DNA of 64,000 nt from Pseudomonadota bacterium (lineage in GTDB: Bacteria > Pseudomonadota > Gammaproteobacteria > Steroidobacterales > Steroidobacteraceae). The translations under genes and the position numbers were made by a program. This document shows positions 47,240 through 56,661 of the stretch, piece after piece. The stretch lies in the NCBI GenBank assembly GCA_018241525.1, contig JAFEDR010000001.1, positions 372,001 to 436,000 on the forward strand, in the 5' to 3' direction. Positions within the stretch are counted from its first letter, which is position 1; each line of letters starts with the position of its first letter. Below the pieces are notes generated by a model. It had not been told where the DNA came from, made no database searches, and saw only the letters and a list, made by a program, of their open reading frames with translations.

Positions 47240-48135
47240 TCGCGCGCGGTGGTGCGCGGCCGCTCGATCATCGGCAGGTGACCAGTCTCAGGCATGCGCA
47301 CGAGCCGCCCGCGGCGGAGGCCGGCGGCGAGCGGCCCCGCGGCGGCGGGATTCAGCACTTGGTCGCGATCGCCCCAGACCACGAGGGTCGGCGCCGCGAT
47401 GCCGTCGAGCCGATCGTCGAGCAGCGGCGATTCCAGCCCGATCTCCCGGAAGATCCGACCGTGCAGCGGAAAGTCCGCTGCCGCACGACGCGCCAGCGTC
47501 CGACGGAGAGATGGCGGCAGCAACGGCGCGCGATGGGCGACCACGCGCAGCAGTCGGCCGTAGTCAGACTCGCGGCGGACGAGCAGCGGCAGCTCGCCGG
47601 TTTCGAGATAGTGGGCGATCAGCGGCGTCGCGTGCGCGAGCTGCGTACCGGCCGGATCCAGCAGCCACAGGCTCAGCACGTCGCCCGGGAAGCGCAGCGC
47701 GAATTCGCAGGCGATGAATCCACCCATCGAATTTCCGCCCAGGTGCACGGGCCCGAGCCCGAGCGCGGCGATTAACGCGTGCAGTCGCTCCGCCTGCGCC
47801 GCCACGTGATAGGGGCGGCCGGCATCCCGACCCGCGTCGCCGAAGCCAGGCAGGTCCGGAATCACGACGTGGAAGTGCGGCGTCAGGTAGCGGGCGATCC
47901 GCGTGAAATTGTCCTTGTCGCCGCCGAAGCCATGGACGAGAACCAGCGGTTCGCCGCGTCCGCCCTCGAGATACGGGAACTCGAGGTCCCCGGCGCGCAC
48001 GACGCGGGGTGTGAGCCGTGCGCGGCGCCGCTCGAGGCCAAGCCAGAAGTGGGCCATCGCGGCCGGCCGCAGCCATTCGAGCAGGGCCACCAGCACCGCG
48101 CTCCCGGCGAGGATCGAGACCAGCGCGCTCAGCAC
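47167..48135 (-). CDS. Alpha/beta hydrolase
   Basis: A 322-residue hydrolase with an N-terminal membrane anchor (about 4-22, LVSILAGSAVLVALLEWLRP). Core motifs are the oxyanion loop LVLVHGFGGDKDNFTRI, nucleophile GNSMGGF, acid VVWGDRDQVL and catalytic His in ETGHLPMIE. It is probably an esterase or lipase-like enzyme. It starts with GTG, 36 bases downstream of the Baeyer-Villiger-type gene on the same strand, fitting ester hydrolysis after ketone oxidation, by inference. Its 3' end overlaps the convergent deacetylase by 73 bases. A longer start within the preceding gap cannot be excluded. Confidence 0.88.
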   Translation of the reverse strand: MLSALVSILAGSAVLVALLEWLRPAAMAHFWLGLERRRARLTPRVVRAGDLEFPYLEGGRGEPLVLVHGFGGDKDNFTRIARYLTPHFHVVIPDLPGFGDAGRDAGRPYHVAAQAERLHALIAALGLGPVHLGGNSMGGFIACEFALRFPGDVLSLWLLDPAGTQLAHATPLIAHYLETGELPLLVRRESDYGRLLRVVAHRAPLLPPSLRRTLARRAAADFPLHGRIFREIGLESPLLDDRLDGIAAPTLVVWGDRDQVLNPAAAGPLAAGLRRGRLVRMPETGHLPMIERPRTTARDYLAFVASLATPSRASTSATVTKR

Positions 48136-48171
48136 GGGTCCGCCGATGTCGACCGCCGCAGGCGACGTGCG

Positions 48172-49680
48172 TCAGGCCGGGTCGGCATGCGACTCGAACC
48201 GGTAGTCGCCGAAACGCGGTCGCCGCGTCTCGAGCACATAGCGGGTGATGAATCCCGGGTAAGTTGCGAGCACGCGCCCGGAGGCGGTCTTGTACCAGCT
48301 GGTGCAGGCGGGCGAGGACCAGACGACACCGCTCATACGGCGCTGCAGGTCGGCGTTGTTGTCCCGCATGGCCGATTCGCAGACCTCGAGCGCGCGGGCG
48401 CCGCGGCGGCGCGCCTCGTCGAGGCAGGCGAGCACGTGGCGCACCTGGGCCTCGATCGGGATCAGCACGGAGGTATGGCCGGTGCCGGTGTTCGGCCCGA
48501 GCAGCAGGAAGAGATTCGGGAAGCCCGCGACACTCACCCCGCGGTAGGCCTGCGGCCCGTCCGCCCACGCGGCCGACAGCGGCTGACCGCCACGGCCACG
48601 GATCTCGATCGCCGCCAGCGGATCGAGCGTCTCGAATCCGGTCGCACAGACGATCGCATCGACCTCACGGTGCGAGCCATCCGCCGCGACGACCCCGGTG
48701 GCGGTGAAGCCCGCGGCGGCGAGCGGCACGAGCTCGACGTTCGGCCGCTGCAGTGCCGGGTAGTAGTCGCGCGTGATCAGCACGCGCTTGCAGCCGAGCG
48801 GGTAGCCCGGCGTGAGCCGCGCCCGAAGCGCCGGATCGGCGACCTGGTTCTCGAGATGCCGCCGGGCCATCCGTGCCAGCAGCCGGTAGAAGAAACCGTG
48901 CCCCTTGAACGCGAAGGCATTTGCCTCGAAGCGCCAGTAGAGCCAGCCGCGATAAGCGCGCGCCGCGCCGGGCAGCGAGAAGAGCGTTCGTGCGAGCCTG
49001 CCGTAGGCGCGGTCCGGCCGGTCCAGGATCCACGACGGCGTACGCTGGAAGATCGTCAGCCGTGCCGCCGCCGCCGCCAGCGCCGGCACGACCTGCACGG
49101 CGCTCGCGGCGCTGCCGACGACCGCGACGCGTCGGCCCGCGAACGCGTAGCCGTGGTCCCAGCGCGCAGTGTGCATTACCTTGCCGCGGAACGCCTCGAT
49201 GCCAGCCGGCAGGCGGGCGTGATTCAGCGGTCCGAGGCTGACGATGAAGTACCGCGGACGGTAGACCTCGCCGTTGCGCGTACGCACGGTCCAGCGACCG
49301 TCGTTCGCGTCGTACTCGGCGGCATTCACCTCGCGGCCGAAGTGCAGGTGCGCAGCGAGCGAGTAGCGCTCGACGCAATGCTCGACGTAGCGCTGGATCT
49401 CGGCGGCTGGTGCAAAGACGCGGCTCCAGTCGCGCTTAAGCTCGAAGGAAAAACTATAGAGGTGCGATGGCACGTCGCACTGGGCCCCGGGGTACTGGTT
49501 GTCCCACCAGGTCCCGCCGACGCCCGCGGACTGTTCGAGCACGATGAACCCGTGGCGCCCGGCGCGCTTCAGCGCGATCGCCATCGCGATCCCTGACATG
49601 CCGGCGCCCTGGATCACGATCTCGGGCTCCGCCGCCGGCATGCCCGAGTCAGCGGGTTCCTCGCGCTGCGCGGCCGCCAT
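48172..49680 (-). CDS. Flavin-containing (Baeyer-Villiger type) monooxygenase
   Basis: A 502-residue FAD/NADPH enzyme that inserts oxygen, likely turning a ketone into an ester. FAD site IQGAGMSGIAMAIALKRAG is at about 23-41, GGTWWDNQYPGAQCDVPSHL follows, and the BVMO fingerprint FRGKVMHTARWDH (FxGxxxHxxxW) is present, with the NADPH motif VAVVGSAASAVQVVPAL (second glycine pair slightly altered, GSAAS) and ATGFE near the C-terminus. It sits next to an alpha/beta hydrolase that could open the resulting ester. The start at 49678-49680 was taken because it lies just before the FAD fold; a short Glu/Asp tail precedes. Confidence 0.9.
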   Translation of the reverse strand: MAAAQREEPADSGMPAAEPEIVIQGAGMSGIAMAIALKRAGRHGFIVLEQSAGVGGTWWDNQYPGAQCDVPSHLYSFSFELKRDWSRVFAPAAEIQRYVEHCVERYSLAAHLHFGREVNAAEYDANDGRWTVRTRNGEVYRPRYFIVSLGPLNHARLPAGIEAFRGKVMHTARWDHGYAFAGRRVAVVGSAASAVQVVPALAAAAARLTIFQRTPSWILDRPDRAYGRLARTLFSLPGAARAYRGWLYWRFEANAFAFKGHGFFYRLLARMARRHLENQVADPALRARLTPGYPLGCKRVLITRDYYPALQRPNVELVPLAAAGFTATGVVAADGSHREVDAIVCATGFETLDPLAAIEIRGRGGQPLSAAWADGPQAYRGVSVAGFPNLFLLLGPNTGTGHTSVLIPIEAQVRHVLACLDEARRRGARALEVCESAMRDNNADLQRRMSGVVWSSPACTSWYKTASGRVLATYPGFITRYVLETRRPRFGDYRFESHADPA

Positions 49681-49734
49681 CGTCGCGTCCCTGCGCCGTC
49701 GAAGGCCGGCGCGGATGCCGAAGTATGCCGGGTC

Positions 49735-51813
49735 TCAGCGCGCCGTGTCGTGGGCGTGCAGGTGACCCGCGAAGGGTCGACCCGTGGCCGTCGAGCGCGC
49801 CACCGCCTCGGCCAGGTAGTCGTGCGACAGGCCGACCTGCGCGCGACGCTCCGTCACCACGGTTTCCACGTGCAGACCGACCGCGCCGGCGCGCTCGGCG
49901 GCCGCGACCGCGAGATCCCGGGACGCGCGCCGCGCGTGCTCGATCGCCGCCTCGGGGTCCTCGTAATCGCGGCTGCCTGCGGGGTCGTGGACGCGAAACA
50001 CCTTGAAGGTCGGCTGGTTGACGACGACCTCGACCGTCTGCGCGACTACGCCGGCGACCGCTCCGACCGCGTTGCAGACCGCGGCATGCTCCGGCACCGA
50101 GAGTGGGGCGCCGAGGCGGCGCGCGATCTCCGGATAGTAGGCGCCGACCGGCGCGCCGATCGCGACCAGCGGCGTCGCGAGGCGCAGCCCGACATCGACC
50201 AGGGCCGAGGTGCGTCTACCCGCCACCGCGTCCGCGACCAGCCGGTCGCCCAGCAGGCCCCAGCGGCCCTGGCGCGCCTCGAGTCCCGGGTCTTCCGCGA
50301 GCGCGGTGGCGAGCAGGATGCGTGCCGATTCCTGGATCACGATCTCGAGCGTGCGCTCGCAGATCGCCTGCGGCGTCGCGGCCGACTTGGCCGCCTTCAC
50401 ATTGCGCTCGTCGATCGCGATCAGGCGGGCACCGAGCTCGCCCGCTTCGGCATTCCAGCCGCTCTGCCGGCCGAGCACGTGCATCGCATCACTGGGCGTG
50501 AAGGCCGAGATTGTCGCGAGGCCCGCATCCGCGAGTCGCCGCAGGGCTTCCAGGCCGGCGAAGTTGCGTACGACCGCCGAGGCGCGGCGCGGCTCGGGGC
50601 CGAGCGCGTCCCAGATGCGTCGCTCGAGCGCGGAGAGGTGGCTCGGGGCCTCGCGGCCGGGGTTGCGAAACGCGTAGTGAGTGGCGAAATCGGGCAGCCG
50701 GTCGAGGGTCGCCAGCACCCGCAGGTCGGCGACTACCGCCGGCGCCTGGTGCCCGAGCAGGCTCAGCGGCATGGCCTTGCGCGGCCCGACCTTGAGGTGC
50801 GCATCGCGATCGAGCACGACCTCGCTGTCGCCGCCGAGGCCGACGGTCCGCATGTCGACCGCCTCGACCATGGTGCGCCAGCCGCCGACCAGCGCACCTT
50901 CGTCGTTGATCACCGGACGCCCGCCGCGCACGACCGCGACGTCGGTGGTCGTCCCGCCCATGTCGGACACGACGAAGTCCTGCAGCCCGGTCAGGAAGCC
51001 CGCGCCGACCACGCTTGCGGCCGGACCCGACAGCACGGTCTCGACCGGATACTCGAGCGCAACCTCGGCGCGCATCAGCGAACCGTCGCCGCGCACGATC
51101 ATCAGCGGCGCATCGATCTGCTCGGCCTCCAGCACCTCGCCGAGTGCCTCGATCAGGTGTCGGATCTGCGGGGTCAGGCGCGCATTGAGCGCCGCGGTCA
51201 GGGCGCGACGCGGCGCGTCGAGCTTCGAGCTCAGCTCATGCGCGCAGGTGACCGGCTTGCGGGACAGGGCGCGGATCCGCTGGCGCACGCGAAGTTCATG
51301 CGCGGGATTCCGCACGGAAAAGCGCCCGGCGACGGCGAAGCCTTCGACCCGGGCCTCATGGTCGCGGATCGCCGCGTCGACTGCGCCCTCGTCGAGCGGC
51401 TGGTACTCCTCGCCGGTGGCATCGTGCCCACCGCGGATCGCCACCACGAAGCCACCGTCGCTGCGGCCAAGCCCCGAGCGCTCCTGCATCGCCGCATCGA
51501 ATCCGAGCAGGATCGAGCAGACGGGGCTGAAGCGGTTCTCGACCACGGCATTGGTCGCGAGCGTGGTCGAAACCGATACCAGCGTGACGTCGTCGCGACG
51601 GGCACCGGCCGGCAAAGCCGCGAGCACCGCCCGGATCGCGCCGGCGAGGCCGATCGCGAGGTCCCAGTGCGTCGTCAGGGACTTCGCGCTGGCGACGACG
51701 CGTCGGCCACCATCGAGGAGCGCTGCGTCGGTGAAGGTGCCGCCCGTGTCGAGCCCAAGCCAGAGCCCGGGTCCAGTCGTCGGGTTGCGTTCACGCTCGT
51801 CAGTTGCTGTCAT
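49735..51813 (-). CDS. hyuA: Hydantoinase A / N-methylhydantoinase-type ATPase
   Basis: A 692-residue protein with the HyuA actin-like fold: ATP motifs WLGLDTGGTFTDAALLDG at about 17-34 and SDMGGTTTDVAVVRGG in the middle, with VLSGPAASVVGAG between. HyuA normally pairs with HyuB to hydrolyse 5-oxoproline, hydantoins or related rings using ATP, or is the alpha part of acetone/acetophenone carboxylases; no HyuB-type partner lies next to it, so activity here may be partial or the partner distant. The ATG is at 51811-51813. The gene follows 54 bases upstream of the monooxygenase on the same strand. The symbol is family level only. Confidence 0.85.
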   Translation of the reverse strand: MTATDERERNPTTGPGLWLGLDTGGTFTDAALLDGGRRVVASAKSLTTHWDLAIGLAGAIRAVLAALPAGARRDDVTLVSVSTTLATNAVVENRFSPVCSILLGFDAAMQERSGLGRSDGGFVVAIRGGHDATGEEYQPLDEGAVDAAIRDHEARVEGFAVAGRFSVRNPAHELRVRQRIRALSRKPVTCAHELSSKLDAPRRALTAALNARLTPQIRHLIEALGEVLEAEQIDAPLMIVRGDGSLMRAEVALEYPVETVLSGPAASVVGAGFLTGLQDFVVSDMGGTTTDVAVVRGGRPVINDEGALVGGWRTMVEAVDMRTVGLGGDSEVVLDRDAHLKVGPRKAMPLSLLGHQAPAVVADLRVLATLDRLPDFATHYAFRNPGREAPSHLSALERRIWDALGPEPRRASAVVRNFAGLEALRRLADAGLATISAFTPSDAMHVLGRQSGWNAEAGELGARLIAIDERNVKAAKSAATPQAICERTLEIVIQESARILLATALAEDPGLEARQGRWGLLGDRLVADAVAGRRTSALVDVGLRLATPLVAIGAPVGAYYPEIARRLGAPLSVPEHAAVCNAVGAVAGVVAQTVEVVVNQPTFKVFRVHDPAGSRDYEDPEAAIEHARRASRDLAVAAAERAGAVGLHVETVVTERRAQVGLSHDYLAEAVARSTATGRPFAGHLHAHDTAR

Positions 51814-52181
51814 TCATCCGTTCCGATGAGTGGTTGCGGCCCGCCTTGGCACGCCTGCCGGGCCTGACCGCCTGGCTCTGGCGGGCGCACCGGGTGGGCA
51901 GCCGCGGGATCGGCGTACCACGCCGAACGCAGCCGAATCAGGGTTCGGGAGGGGCGGCGACGCCTGCCGGAGGCGGCGGCGCGGGCGGTCGCGGGGCCCG
52001 CCGAGCACGCCCGGGCAGGTTAACACAGGGCCGGCGGGCGGCTTGTCGCAAGGCGACCTCCACCGGACGCGCCGGCGCTGCGGCCGGGCGCGGGTCCGGC
52101 TACAGTCCGGTCCGCCGTGATTCTGCGCGCCGCGCCGCGCCGGGCCGACGCCGACCGGCAGACCAGCGAACGGGGGTAACG
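51814..52181. other. Intergenic region between hyuA and ABC transporter
   Basis: This 368-base divergent gap is very GC-rich and holds no convincing gene. GGCTACAGT at 52097-52105 may belong to a -10 element for the ABC operon, and GGGGGTAACG just before 52182 is the ribosome binding site region. Nothing else stands out. Confidence 0.45.
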
Positions 52182-53087
52182 ATGCTGACGATCGACGGCC
52201 TGACTCATGTCTACCCGAATGGCACACGCGCGCTCGATGCGGTGTCGCTGACCGTCCCGCGCGGGATGTTCGGTCTGCTCGGTCCGAACGGCGCCGGCAA
52301 GTCGACGCTGATGCGGGCGATTGCCACCCTGCAGCTGCCGACGGCCGGCGAGATCCGTTTCGGTGACGGGCCGGCCGCGATCGACGTGCGTCGCGATCCG
52401 GCGCGCCTGCGTGCGGTACTCGGGTACCTGCCCCAGGACTTCGGCGTCTACCCACGCGTATCTGCCTACGAGATGCTCGATCACCTCGCGGTGCTGAAGG
52501 GCCTGGCTGCCCGCGGCGAGCGTCGCGAGACCATTGAGGCTCTGCTGCAGCAGGTGAATCTGTGGGAGGTCCGGCGCAAAAGCATTGCCGGCTTCTCCGG
52601 CGGCATGCGCCAGCGCTTCGGAATCGCCCAGGCGCTGATCGGCCGACCGCAGCTCGTGATCGTCGACGAGCCGACCGCGGGCCTCGACCCGGAAGAGCGC
52701 AACCGCTTTAACAACCTGCTGGCCGAGATCGGCGAGCAGGTGGTCGTGATCCTGTCGACGCATATCGTCGACGACGTCGCGGCGCTCTGCCAGCGCATGG
52801 CGATCATCGCCGACGGCAGGATCGTGGTGCAGGGGGTGCCCGGCGAACTGCTGGGCGCGCTCGCGGGGCGGGTCTGGCGGCGGGTGGTGCCGCGTGCGGC
52901 GCTTGAGCGGCTGCGCGACGAGCATCACGTGATCTCGACCCGGCTGCGCGGCGGTGCCACCCAGGTCCACGTGCTGGCCGACGCGCCGCCCGGCGCGGAT
53001 TTCGAGCCGGCCACCGCCACGCTCGAGGACGTCTACTTCGCGACCCTGACGGCGCACCGGCTCGCCGCGTCCCCGGCGGCGGCCTGA
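52182..53087 (+). CDS. ABC transporter ATP-binding protein
   Basis: A 301-residue ATPase with Walker A GPNGAGKST, Q-loop YLPQDFG, signature FSGGMRQRFG, Walker B LVIVDEPTAGLDP and switch STHIVDD. Residues past about 225 form an accessory tail seen in ABC-2 type exporters. It powers the permease-peptidase fusion four bases downstream. The start ATG at 52182 lies just after a strong GGGGG ribosome binding site. Confidence 0.95.
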   Translation: MLTIDGLTHVYPNGTRALDAVSLTVPRGMFGLLGPNGAGKSTLMRAIATLQLPTAGEIRFGDGPAAIDVRRDPARLRAVLGYLPQDFGVYPRVSAYEMLDHLAVLKGLAARGERRETIEALLQQVNLWEVRRKSIAGFSGGMRQRFGIAQALIGRPQLVIVDEPTAGLDPEERNRFNNLLAEIGEQVVVILSTHIVDDVAALCQRMAIIADGRIVVQGVPGELLGALAGRVWRRVVPRAALERLRDEHHVISTRLRGGATQVHVLADAPPGADFEPATATLEDVYFATLTAHRLAASPAAA

Positions 53088-53091
53088 CGCA

Positions 53092-56000
53092 ATGCTGCGC
53101 CACGTCGCATGGTTCGAGTTTCGCTACCAAGTGCGCAGCCCGGTGTTCTGGGTGGGCTCGCTACTGTTCTTCCTGCTGACATTCGGCTCGGTGGTGGTGG
53201 ACACCATCCGCATCGGCGGTCGCGGCAACGTGCACGTGAATTCGCCGTTCGCGATCCTGCAGACGCTGACGACGATGGACGTCTTCGCGGTGTTCATCGT
53301 GGTCGCGATGGTGGCCAACGTCGTGATCCGCGATGACGAGACTGGCTTCGCGCCGATCCTGCGCGCGACGCGCATCGGCAAGCGCGACTACCTGGTCGGC
53401 CGCTTCGCGGGCGCGACCGCAGCGGCGCTGCTGATCGCGGCGATGATTCCGCTCGCGATCGCGATCGGCAGCCTGATGCCGTGGCTCGACCCCGAGAAGC
53501 TCGGCCCGTTCCGCCTGTGGGACTACGTGTACGCGCTGGTCTGCTTCGGGCTGCCGACCCTGCTGATCACGGCGGCGCTGTTCTTCTCGGCCGCGACACT
53601 GACGCGCTCGCTGATGTGGACGTATGTCACGGCGGTCGGGATGCTGGTGCTGTACTTCGTGATGCTGGGACTGCTGCGGGACCCGCGACACGATGCACTC
53701 GTCGGCCTGGCTGATCCGTTTGCGCTCGCCACCTTGCAGCTCGCGACGAAGTACTGGACGGCGAGCGAGCGCAACACGCTGCTGCCGCCATTGAGCGGCG
53801 TGCTGCTCGCCAACCGGCTGCTGTGGGCCGGCATCGCGCTTGTCGTCTTCGGCCTGACCTACCTGCGCTTCCGGTTCGAAACGCCGGCCGGCAAGGCCGG
53901 CGCCGCGCGTGGCGACGAGGCGCCGGAACCGCGTCCGGCCGCGACGGCCGTGCTCGCCGCACCGCGCGCGGACCGTGCGACCCGCCTCCGCCAGCTCTGG
54001 TCGCTGGTGCGGCTCGACGTCGGCTTCGTCGTGCGCAGCCCGGCATTCTTCGTGCTGCTCGGCATCGGCCTGCTGAATTCCTTTGGCGCGCTCTGGTACA
54101 GCGGCGAGTGGTACGGCAGCCCGTCGCTGCCGGTGACGCGGCTGATGGTCGACGGCCTGACGGGCAGCTTCGTGCTGATCCCGATCATCATTGCGGTGTA
54201 CTACGCGGGCGAGCTCGTCTGGCGGGACCGAGACCGGCGAATGCACGAGATCGTCGACGCGACGGCGGCCCCCGACTGGGTGCACCTCGTGCCGAAGATC
54301 GTCGCAATCGTGCTGGTGCTGACGGCCGTCTCCGTGGTCGGCGTGCTGGGCGGAGTCGGCGTGCAGCTCCTGAAGGGCTACACCCATCTCGAGCTCGGCG
54401 CCTACCTGCTGGACTTCGTGCTGCCGATCACGCTGTACGCCGTGCAGGTGGCCGTGCTGGCGGTGCTCGCGCAGGTGCTCGTCCCGCAGAAGTTTCTGGG
54501 CTGGGCCGTGATGCTCGTCTACATCGTCGCGCAGGTTGCCGCGGCCGGCGCCGGCTTCGAGCACGCGCTCTACAACTACGGCGACACGCCGCCGGTACCG
54601 CTCTCGGACATGAACGGCCTCGGCCGCTTCTGGATCGGTCGCGCCTGGTTCCAGGCCTACTGGAGCGCGGTGGCGCTGGTCTTCGCGACTGTCGCCTACC
54701 TGCTCTGGCGGCGCGGTGCGACGACTTCGCTGGCCGCGCGGATCGCGGCCGCGCGCTGGCGGCTGCGCGGCGGCGCGGCGGCCCTGCTGGGCGCCGGCGT
54801 GCTGGCGTCGGCGGGACTCGGTGCCTACTGCTTCTACAACACCAACGTGCTGAACACCTACCGCACGCAGCCGGACGAAGATCGGCTGCGCGCGGACTAC
54901 GAGCGGGAGCTGCTGCCCTACGAGAAGGTGGCGCAGCCCCGCATCGTCGCGGTCACGCTCGACGTGCAGCTCTACCCCCGCGAGACGCGTGCCGTGACGC
55001 ACGGTCAGTACCTGGTCGAGAACCGCAGCTCCGAACCGATCAGCGACCTGCACCTGCGCTGGCATGCACGGCTGCGGCTCGAGCGGGTCGAGCTCGACGG
55101 CGCGTCGCTGGCGCGCGACTACCCGCAGCACCACTATGCGATCTACCACCTCGACCGACCGCTGCAGCCGGGCGAGCGCCGCGTGCTCGGCTTCGCGACC
55201 CTGCTCGAGGAGCGCGGCTTTCCCAACCGGCGGCCGCTGACCCGGATCGTCGAGAACGGGACGTTCCTCGACAACGACGAGATCGCGCCGCGCCTCGGCA
55301 TGTCGCGCGACGGACTGCTGACGGATCGTGCCAAGCGCCGCAAGTACGGGCTGCCGGCCGACCTGCGTCCGGCGAAGCTGGAGGATGACTCGGCGCGCGG
55401 CGCGAACGGGCTGCGCAACGACAGCGACTGGGTCACGGCCGACATCCGCGTCACCACGGATGCCGACCAGATTCCGGTGGCCCCGGGCTACGTCGCCGAG
55501 GAGCACGTGCAGGACGGGCGGCGCAGCGTGCGTTTCCGCACCGAGGCGCCGATCAACCACTTCTTCTCGATCCAGTCGGCGCGCTACGCGGTCGCGCGCG
55601 ACCACTTTGGCACGGTCGACCTCGCGGTCTACTATCAGCCGGGCCACGACCGTAACGTGCCGCGGATGCTGGCGGCGATGAAGTCGTCGCTCGCGATCTG
55701 CAACCGCGAGTTCTCGCCCTACCAGTTCCGGCAGGCTCGAATCCTCGAGTTCCCCGGGTATGCGGATTTCGCACAGTCATTCGCGAACACGATTCCGTAT
55801 TCGGAGAGCCTCGGCTTCATCTCGAACTGGAAGGACCCGACCCGCATCGACGTCGTCAGTTACGTGACGGCGCACGAGATCGCGCATCAGTGGTGGGGCC
55901 ACCAGCTGGTCTCGGCGGACCAGCAGGGCGCGACGATGCTGATCGAGTCGTTCGCGCAGTACTCGGCCCTGCTCGTCATGGAGGAGATGTACGGGCGCGA

Positions 56001-56661
56001 CCAGGTACGGCGTTTCCTGAAGTACGAGCTCGACCGCTACCTGCGCAGCCGCGGCGGCGAGGTGGTCGAGGAACTGCCGCTCGCCCGGGTCGAGAACCAG
56101 CCGTACATCCACTACCAGAAAGGGACGCTGGCGATGTACTGGCTCAAGGAGGTCGTCGGCCAGCCGGTGGTCGACCGCGCCCTGCGCCGGCTGCTGGAGC
56201 GCTATGCGTTCCGGCCGGCGCCGTATCCGAACCCGCGCGACTTCCTGGCGATCCTGCGCGAGGAAGCGGGGCCCGAGCACGAGGCGCTGATCGCCGACCT
56301 GTTCGAGCACATCACGCTCTTGGACCTCAAGGCTGACAACGTCGCCAGCGTGCGCCGCGCCGACGGTCGCTACGACGTCAGCTTCGAGATCGAGGCGCAC
56401 AAGCGTTATGCCGACGGTCTCGGCCGCGAGACCGAGGCGCCGATGGACGAGCAGGTCGACATCGGCGCCTTCACCGACCGCCCGGGCGAGCAGGCCTTCG
56501 GCAGCGGATCGGTGCTCTACTTCGGGCGCCAGCGAGTGCACGCGGGCCGACAAACCGTCACGCTGGTCCTCGATCGCGAGCCGGGCTGGGTCGGCGTCGA
56601 TCCGTACAACAAACGGATCGACCGTAACTCCGACGACAACCTGACGCGCGTCGGCAGCTAG
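53092..56661 (+). CDS. ABC-2 permease fused to M1-family aminopeptidase
   Basis: A 1189-residue fusion. Residues about 1-560 are two ABC-2 membrane domains (FWVGSLLFFLLTFGSVVVDT; FFVLLGIGLLNSFGALWY), each with around six helices. After a last helix at about 575 the C-terminal half is an M1 metallopeptidase on the periplasmic side, with zinc motif HEIAHQWWGH and the downstream glutamate in ESFAQYSA, but the GAMEN exopeptidase motif is not evident. It probably exports or cleaves a peptide together with the ATPase upstream; known in Bacteroidetes and Proteobacteria as an orphan family. Its 3' end overlaps the convergent matB gene by four bases. Confidence 0.88.
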   Translation: MLRHVAWFEFRYQVRSPVFWVGSLLFFLLTFGSVVVDTIRIGGRGNVHVNSPFAILQTLTTMDVFAVFIVVAMVANVVIRDDETGFAPILRATRIGKRDYLVGRFAGATAAALLIAAMIPLAIAIGSLMPWLDPEKLGPFRLWDYVYALVCFGLPTLLITAALFFSAATLTRSLMWTYVTAVGMLVLYFVMLGLLRDPRHDALVGLADPFALATLQLATKYWTASERNTLLPPLSGVLLANRLLWAGIALVVFGLTYLRFRFETPAGKAGAARGDEAPEPRPAATAVLAAPRADRATRLRQLWSLVRLDVGFVVRSPAFFVLLGIGLLNSFGALWYSGEWYGSPSLPVTRLMVDGLTGSFVLIPIIIAVYYAGELVWRDRDRRMHEIVDATAAPDWVHLVPKIVAIVLVLTAVSVVGVLGGVGVQLLKGYTHLELGAYLLDFVLPITLYAVQVAVLAVLAQVLVPQKFLGWAVMLVYIVAQVAAAGAGFEHALYNYGDTPPVPLSDMNGLGRFWIGRAWFQAYWSAVALVFATVAYLLWRRGATTSLAARIAAARWRLRGGAAALLGAGVLASAGLGAYCFYNTNVLNTYRTQPDEDRLRADYERELLPYEKVAQPRIVAVTLDVQLYPRETRAVTHGQYLVENRSSEPISDLHLRWHARLRLERVELDGASLARDYPQHHYAIYHLDRPLQPGERRVLGFATLLEERGFPNRRPLTRIVENGTFLDNDEIAPRLGMSRDGLLTDRAKRRKYGLPADLRPAKLEDDSARGANGLRNDSDWVTADIRVTTDADQIPVAPGYVAEEHVQDGRRSVRFRTEAPINHFFSIQSARYAVARDHFGTVDLAVYYQPGHDRNVPRMLAAMKSSLAICNREFSPYQFRQARILEFPGYADFAQSFANTIPYSESLGFISNWKDPTRIDVVSYVTAHEIAHQWWGHQLVSADQQGATMLIESFAQYSALLVMEEMYGRDQVRRFLKYELDRYLRSRGGEVVEELPLARVENQPYIHYQKGTLAMYWLKEVVGQPVVDRALRRLLERYAFRPAPYPNPRDFLAILREEAGPEHEALIADLFEHITLLDLKADNVASVRRADGRYDVSFEIEAHKRYADGLGRETEAPMDEQVDIGAFTDRPGEQAFGSGSVLYFGRQRVHAGRQTVTLVLDREPGWVGVDPYNKRIDRNSDDNLTRVGS

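Noticed and set aside
53161-55647. Very long minus-strand open frame inside the ABC-M1 gene
   Set aside because: Arg/Gln/His-rich antisense shadow; the plus-strand frame carries clear ABC-2 and zinc-peptidase motifs.
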